Origin: Thermoleophilia bacterium
GTDB taxonomy: Bacteria; Actinomycetota; Thermoleophilia; Gaiellales; Gaiellaceae
Direction: 5' to 3'
DNA length: 9,437 bases
Assembly (NCBI GenBank): GCA_029858755.1
Contig: JAOUEK010000040.1
Span: forward strand, 1-9,437
A program made the translations under genes and the position numbers. The stretch's first letter is position 1; every line of letters begins with the position of its first letter. The notes below the pieces were generated by a model that had not been told where the DNA came from, made no database searches, and saw nothing but the letters and a program-made list of their open reading frames with translations. This document shows, one piece after another, positions 6,160-9,437 of the stretch.

Positions 6160-7326
6160 TCACACCCCCTCCGGCACGTACAGCGGCGCGACGTCGCCGT
6201 CCGCGCCGCCCGAGCGTGCCGTCTCCAGGACCCAGCGCAGGGTGCGTGGCGTCACCTCCGTCCCGCCCAGGCCGCACACGACGTTCGTGGCGGCCCCGAT
6301 GTGCGCCGGGCCGAGCGACCTCACGTCGCTCCCCAGCGGCCCGAACGCGCCGAACGCGGGCGCCCGGTCGACGACCGCCACGTGCGAGGCCCGCGCCAGC
6401 GCGGCGGAGAGCTGCGCCGCCGGGAACGGCCTGTACGCGTGGACGCGGACGAGCAGGAGGTCGTCGTCCTCCTCGAGCAGCTCGAGCGCCGTCTCCCCGA
6501 TCGTCCCGATCGTGACGAGCGCCGTGTCCGCGTCGGGGTTGCCGGCGATCGCGAGGGCGCCGGCCTTGTGGCGGCCGAAGCGCGAGCCGAACTCCGAGGC
6601 CACGTCCTCGATCAGGCTCACGGCGTCGTCCATCGCATCCGCGACGCGCCGCTGGAAGGCGTCGTAGTCCCTCGCCTCGGGCAGCGCCGAGAAGGTCCGC
6701 GGCCGCTCGGGGTCGAGCACCCACTCCTCCGGCGGGCGCAGCTCGGGCAGGAACGCGTCCACCATGTCCTGGCCGGGGACGTCGACGAGCTCGGAGGTGT
6801 GCGAGAGCAGGAAGCCCTCGGCGCACACCATCACCGGCAGCAGCACCGTCTCGGCGATCCGGTACGCGCAGAGGACGCTGTCCAGGACCTCCTGTGCCGA
6901 CGCGCAGTACAGCTGGATCCAGCCGGTGTCCCTCTGGCTCATGCTGTCGGAGAGGTCCGGCTCGATGCTCCACGGGGCGAAGATCGACCTGTTGACGTTG
7001 ACGGCGACCAGCGGCACGCGCTCGCGGGACGCGCGTTGCAGCTGCTCGTGCGCGTACAGCAACCCCTGCGACGACGTCGCCGTGAAGGTGCGGACGCCGA
7101 CTCGCGCCGCAGCGATCACGTAGCCGAACATCGCGTGCTCGCTCTCGAGGTTCGTGAACTCGACGTCGTCCCGTCCCGCGGTGAGGTCTGCGAGCCGCTC
7201 CACGATGATCGTCTGCGGCGTGATCGGGTAGCAGCCGATGGCGCGCGCCCGCGCGAGCATCACCGCGTGGGCGGCCGCTTCGTTGGCCGTCAGCACCGTG
7301 CGCCCCTGCGCGAGCACCGCGCTCAT
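6160..7326 (-). CDS. porA: 2-oxoacid:ferredoxin oxidoreductase, alpha subunit
   Basis: A 388-residue alpha subunit holding the pyrimidine-binding half of the thiamine diphosphate site and most of the 2-oxoacid pocket. Motifs are YPITPQT (33-39), NLESEHA (59-65, with the Glu expected to activate ThDP), TATSSQGLLYAHE (81-93), VNRS (111-114) and RDTGWIQLY (132-140), the last typical of pyruvate/isovalerate-type enzymes. The second domain (about 265-350) has a Rossmann-like transketolase C-terminal pattern with VRVHAYRPFP (293-302) and VVDRAPAFGAFG (318-329). The ATG at 7326 overlaps the upstream gene's stop as ATGA, and GGAGG (7337-7341 on the complement) sits 10 nt upstream, so translation is coupled. 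Pyruvate is the default assignment; 2-oxoisovalerate and other 2-oxoacids remain possible. The enzyme class is usually oxygen-sensitive. Confidence 0.94.
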   Translation of the reverse strand: MSAVLAQGRTVLTANEAAAHAVMLARARAIGCYPITPQTIIVERLADLTAGRDDVEFTNLESEHAMFGYVIAAARVGVRTFTATSSQGLLYAHEQLQRASRERVPLVAVNVNRSIFAPWSIEPDLSDSMSQRDTGWIQLYCASAQEVLDSVLCAYRIAETVLLPVMVCAEGFLLSHTSELVDVPGQDMVDAFLPELRPPEEWVLDPERPRTFSALPEARDYDAFQRRVADAMDDAVSLIEDVASEFGSRFGRHKAGALAIAGNPDADTALVTIGTIGETALELLEEDDDLLLVRVHAYRPFPAAQLSAALARASHVAVVDRAPAFGAFGPLGSDVRSLGPAHIGAATNVVCGLGGTEVTPRTLRWVLETARSGGADGDVAPLYVPEGV

Positions 7327-8177
7327 GCGGCGACCACCTCCATCCTGATCGCGTTGCGGACGGGGCAGACGACCTCGCAGATGCCGCAGCCCTTGCAGTA
7401 GAGGTCGTCGATGGCGATGGAGCCGTCGTCTCGCGTGATCGCACCCTCCGGGCAGAAGAGCGCGCACAGGGCGCAGCCGGTGCACCGGTCGGTGAGCACG
7501 GGACGCTCGAGCGACCAGGAGCCGGTGTGGACGCCGAGCGAGTCGATCGTGCTCACGGGGAAGAGGGGAGGGCTCCACGCTCCGACGCGCGCGGTGTCGG
7601 GCGCGAGCTCGAGCGGCGCGTCACCGGTACGCGCCCGCTGCCTCGTGCACCGCGCGTAACCCTCCCTCGCGGCGGCGACGTTCATCTCCGCGGTCGCCCG
7701 CATCCGGAACGAGATCGCTTCCTCCAGGACGTCGAGCCCGTCGGGGAGGAGCAGTCGCACGCACGCACCGAGCAGGGCGACGTTGCCCATCGGCCGGCCT
7801 TCGGCGGAGAGGATGTCGTGCTCTCGCGCGATCCGCGATGCTGGCGCGCGCGCGATGTCGAACGGGCCGGTGTGCGGGAAGCGCCCCTCGCGATTGAGGA
7901 TCACCAGTCCGCCCGGCTTCACCGTGCGCAGCGCCTGCGGCGACGGGGGCGAGGGAGAGACGACGGCGAGCACGTCGCAGTCGCGCACCTTGTAGCGGCG
8001 GTGGATCGGCGTGTCGGCCCAGCGCACGAACGCAGAGATCGGCGCCCCGCGCCGCTCCGCCTTGAACTCCGGGAAGCTCTGGACCCAGAACCCCGCGCGC
8101 GCGAACGTATCCGCCAGGAGCTGCGATGCGAGCACGACTCCCTCGCCGCCCCGGCCGACGAGCACCAGCTCCTTCAC
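7323..8177 (-). CDS. porGD: 2-oxoacid:ferredoxin oxidoreductase, fused gamma-delta subunit
   Basis: A 284-residue fusion. Residues 1 to about 178 form the gamma domain, starting with ELVLVGRGGEGVVLAS and including the SFPEFKAERRGAPISAFVRW region (34-53), the usual gamma signature. A linker of about 45 residues leads to the delta-type domain, marked by HTGSWSLERPV (217-227) and then two 4Fe-4S motifs: C232/C235/C238/C242 (CTGCALCALFCP) and C261/C264/C267/C271 (CKGCGICEVVCP). The delta part passes electrons from the beta cluster to external ferredoxin or flavodoxin. The start is the GTG at 8177, preceded by AAAGGGGG with 7-nt spacing and directly followed by the conserved first strand. An upstream ATG at 8276 would add 33 residues with no family resemblance. 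It is the first gene of the gamma-delta, alpha, beta operon. Confidence 0.92.
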   Translation of the reverse strand: MKELVLVGRGGEGVVLASQLLADTFARAGFWVQSFPEFKAERRGAPISAFVRWADTPIHRRYKVRDCDVLAVVSPSPPSPQALRTVKPGGLVILNREGRFPHTGPFDIARAPASRIAREHDILSAEGRPMGNVALLGACVRLLLPDGLDVLEEAISFRMRATAEMNVAAAREGYARCTRQRARTGDAPLELAPDTARVGAWSPPLFPVSTIDSLGVHTGSWSLERPVLTDRCTGCALCALFCPEGAITRDDGSIAIDDLYCKGCGICEVVCPVRNAIRMEVVAA

Positions 8178-8184
8178 CCAATTG

Positions 8185-8192
8185 CCCCCTTT
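8185..8192 (-). promoter_or_regulatory. ribosome binding site deciding the GTG start of the gamma-delta gene
   Basis: Read on the minus strand, AAAGGGGG ends 7 nt before the GTG at 8177. This supports the GTG over upstream in-frame ATG codons at 8276 and 8246. Confidence 0.7.
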
Positions 8193-8337
8193 CCGCGGAC
8201 ACAATCGAGCACCCAGATCGTCGCCCGGAGGCAGGTCGCACGACATCCGTGGTTCCACCGATCCCGATGCGCTCATCCCGCGGCCGGCGTGCGGGGCAGC
8301 GCGTGCCGGACGGTCGGACGGCAGGAGACGGATGATT
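8193..8337 (-). other. intergenic leader of the oxidoreductase operon
   Basis: This stretch should hold the operon promoter, as the upstream same-strand gene ends at 8350. I see no clear TTGACA/TATAAT pair. A weak GATTGT-like hexamer lies near 8202-8208 on the minus strand, but I would not call it. No protein-coding signal is recognised here. Confidence 0.3.
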
Positions 8338-8362
8338 CCCGGAGGCTCCCTACTCCTCCGGG
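8338..8362 (-). terminator. hairpin spanning the glycosyltransferase stop codon
   Basis: A perfect 8-bp stem (CCCGGAGG / CCTCCGGG on the minus strand) with a 9-nt loop that contains the TAG stop (8350-8352). It is followed by AATCAT rather than a T-run. It could terminate the glycosyltransferase transcript before the oxidoreductase operon, or stabilise the mRNA end. Confidence 0.45.
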
Positions 8363-9437
8363 CGCGGGCCGATCACGCGCGCGATCCAGTAATCGCCCGA
8401 CTCGAGGAACCGTCCGCAGATGTAGTCGCATTCCTGCTCCCGGCCGAAGGCGATCGCACCACTCGGCGGCACGCCGCCGTCGGCGAGTCGGACGACGCGT
8501 GACCGGTCGATGCCCTGCACAAGCGCGTACCAGCGCGCCAGGGCCTGCGGCGCGCGGTCGTCGTAGTCGATGTAGACGGTGCCACCGCCCGCCCACGCCC
8601 GATCGAGCACCTGTGGGATCCCCGCCTCGAAGGGAATGGTCCGGAGCGGCCCATTCGTCGTGAAGTCGTCGACGAAGAGCGCGAACTGCACCGTGCCGGC
8701 GACGGCGAGGACCGCGGCGAGGGCACGTGCCCAGACGGCGTGCGCCGCCGCGTCGATCAGGAACGCGACTGCGGGAATGGCGACCACGACGAGCATCACC
8801 ACGAACGACACCAGGCGGATCGCATGGAAGCGGTCGATCGTCAGCGCCGCCGGGATCGGCGACACGGCGAGAGCGACGACGGCGAAGCGCCAGAAGGGGT
8901 CCGAACGCTTGCGCGCGAGTACGAGCACGAGTCCGGCGACCGAGAGGCCGAGGGACGCCCCGAGCAGCGCTCCCGTTCCGGGAGTGTGCACGTACGGCTT
9001 GACGTCGCCCGAGGTGACGTAGTGCCAGACCTGGAGATCCTGGAGGTAGTTGACGATCCCTCGCCCCACGACCTCACCTGGTGTCATGTCGTCGGTGACG
9101 AACGTCGTAGCATCGAACCGGCGAGTGAGCGCCCCCGGGTGAGCCCCCAGGTACAGGAGCAGCGGGATCTGGGTGACAGCGAAGCCGAGCCATGCTGTGA
9201 GAACCCAGTGCCAGCGGCGCCTGCCGAGGATCACGACCAGGGCGCCCGCGAGCAGCGGGGCGAGCGCCCGCCCCCCCGCGTAGGCGTACGTGAGCACGCC
9301 GAGCGCGGCGGACACGGGCAGCGCGGTGACCGGGCTCCAGCGGTCGAACCGACTCGCGCGCTCGACGCCGAGCAGCACGAGGCACATGAGCAACGGCACC
9401 ATCGACACCTCGAACGCGACGCGGCCGAGCTCGAACA
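8350..9437 (-). CDS. GT39/ArnT-like membrane glycosyltransferase, C-terminal part (5'-truncated)
   Basis: The frame is open through the right edge, so the N terminus, including the catalytic first loop expected near the start of GT-C enzymes, is missing; 361 residues are visible. Family-like features (fragment numbering) are RVAFEVSMVPLL (5-16) and YAYAGGRALAPLL (50-62, the 'Y-x-x-x-R-x-x-P' region). The HTPGTGALLG loop (150-159) precedes a helix, and SPIPAALTIDRFHAIR (192-207) matches the common pro-Ala-Leu ... His-Ala-Leu-Arg pattern. Hydrophobic helices lie near 12-23, 37-50, 58-71, 78-95, 156-174, 183-199, 207-227 and 237-254. A soluble C-terminal domain (about 262-361) follows. The family moves sugars from polyprenyl-phosphate donors to lipids, glycans or proteins at the membrane; donor and acceptor are unknown. 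An in-frame GTG at 9408 is internal, because the family resemblance continues before it. Confidence 0.78.
   Translation of the reverse strand, partial: FELGRVAFEVSMVPLLMCLVLLGVERASRFDRWSPVTALPVSAALGVLTYAYAGGRALAPLLAGALVVILGRRRWHWVLTAWLGFAVTQIPLLLYLGAHPGALTRRFDATTFVTDDMTPGEVVGRGIVNYLQDLQVWHYVTSGDVKPYVHTPGTGALLGASLGLSVAGLVLVLARKRSDPFWRFAVVALAVSPIPAALTIDRFHAIRLVSFVVMLVVVAIPAVAFLIDAAAHAVWARALAAVLAVAGTVQFALFVDDFTTNGPLRTIPFEAGIPQVLDRAWAGGGTVYIDYDDRAPQALARWYALVQGIDRSRVVRLADGGVPPSGAIAFGREQECDYICGRFLESGDYWIARVIGPRPEE

Noticed and set aside
5821..7401. A 526-codon open frame on the plus strand over the oxidoreductase operon
   Set aside because: It is antisense to well-supported alpha and beta subunits and has no family resemblance.
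8178..8276. Longer start of the gamma-delta gene at ATG 8276 or 8246
   Set aside because: The added residues do not match the gamma family, and a good Shine-Dalgarno site precedes the GTG at 8177.
9271..9277. Run of seven C as a possible frameshift or slippage site in the glycosyltransferase gene
   Set aside because: The frame reads through into the family-like YAYAGGRALAP without disruption, so there is no sign of a frameshift.
1..9437. tRNA, rRNA, CRISPR array, insertion sequence, attachment site, riboswitch
   Set aside because: I looked for direct repeats, terminal inverted repeats, clover-leaf-like elements and transposase motifs and found none. A tRNA scan and an Rfam search would be the decisive checks.

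Overview
The window is very GC-rich, with dense coding, short intergenic gaps and frequent GTG starts. Together with the gene content this suggests a high-GC actinobacterium-like genome, perhaps a Thermoleophilia-type lineage. That placement is a guess from composition and gene mix; no rRNA or other marker gene is present. Eight protein genes fill almost the whole window, and two of them run off its ends. I see no tRNA, rRNA, CRISPR array, insertion sequence or phage gene.

Layout from left to right. (1) The 3' three quarters of an adenine deaminase gene (ade, +) meets a YeiH/UPF0324 family membrane transporter (-) tail to tail, 20 bp apart. (2) A 207-bp divergent intergenic region separates the transporter from an SQR/FCSD-like flavoprotein oxidoreductase (+). 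It holds a perfect 14-bp palindrome directly upstream of a -10-like hexamer. (3) A long-chain-type flavodoxin family protein (+) with a strong Shine-Dalgarno site and a short-chain dehydrogenase/reductase (+, GTG start) follow. Terminator-like hairpins lie in the gaps after the flavoprotein and after the flavodoxin. (4) On the minus strand is a complete, tightly coupled operon for a 2-oxoacid (probably pyruvate):ferredoxin oxidoreductase. It runs from a fused gamma-delta subunit to alpha and then beta, with a 4-nt overlap and a 1-nt gap. The beta gene overlaps the 3' end of the dehydrogenase gene by 46 bp in antisense. (5) The C-terminal part of a GT39/ArnT-like membrane glycosyltransferase (-) enters from the right edge.

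How the genes may work together. The 2-oxoacid:ferredoxin oxidoreductase is a self-contained complex that oxidises a 2-oxoacid with CoA and passes low-potential electrons to ferredoxin or flavodoxin. The flavodoxin 0.8 kb beyond it and the SQR/FCSD-like flavoprotein make this a redox-rich neighbourhood. The flavoprotein also sits head to head with a YeiH transporter, a family annotated as a putative sulfate exporter, so a link to sulfur compounds is a reasonable but unproven hypothesis. Adenine deaminase, the dehydrogenase and the glycosyltransferase look like unrelated neighbours. I found no clearly undescribed multi-gene system; the most interesting points concern gene arrangement and regulation.
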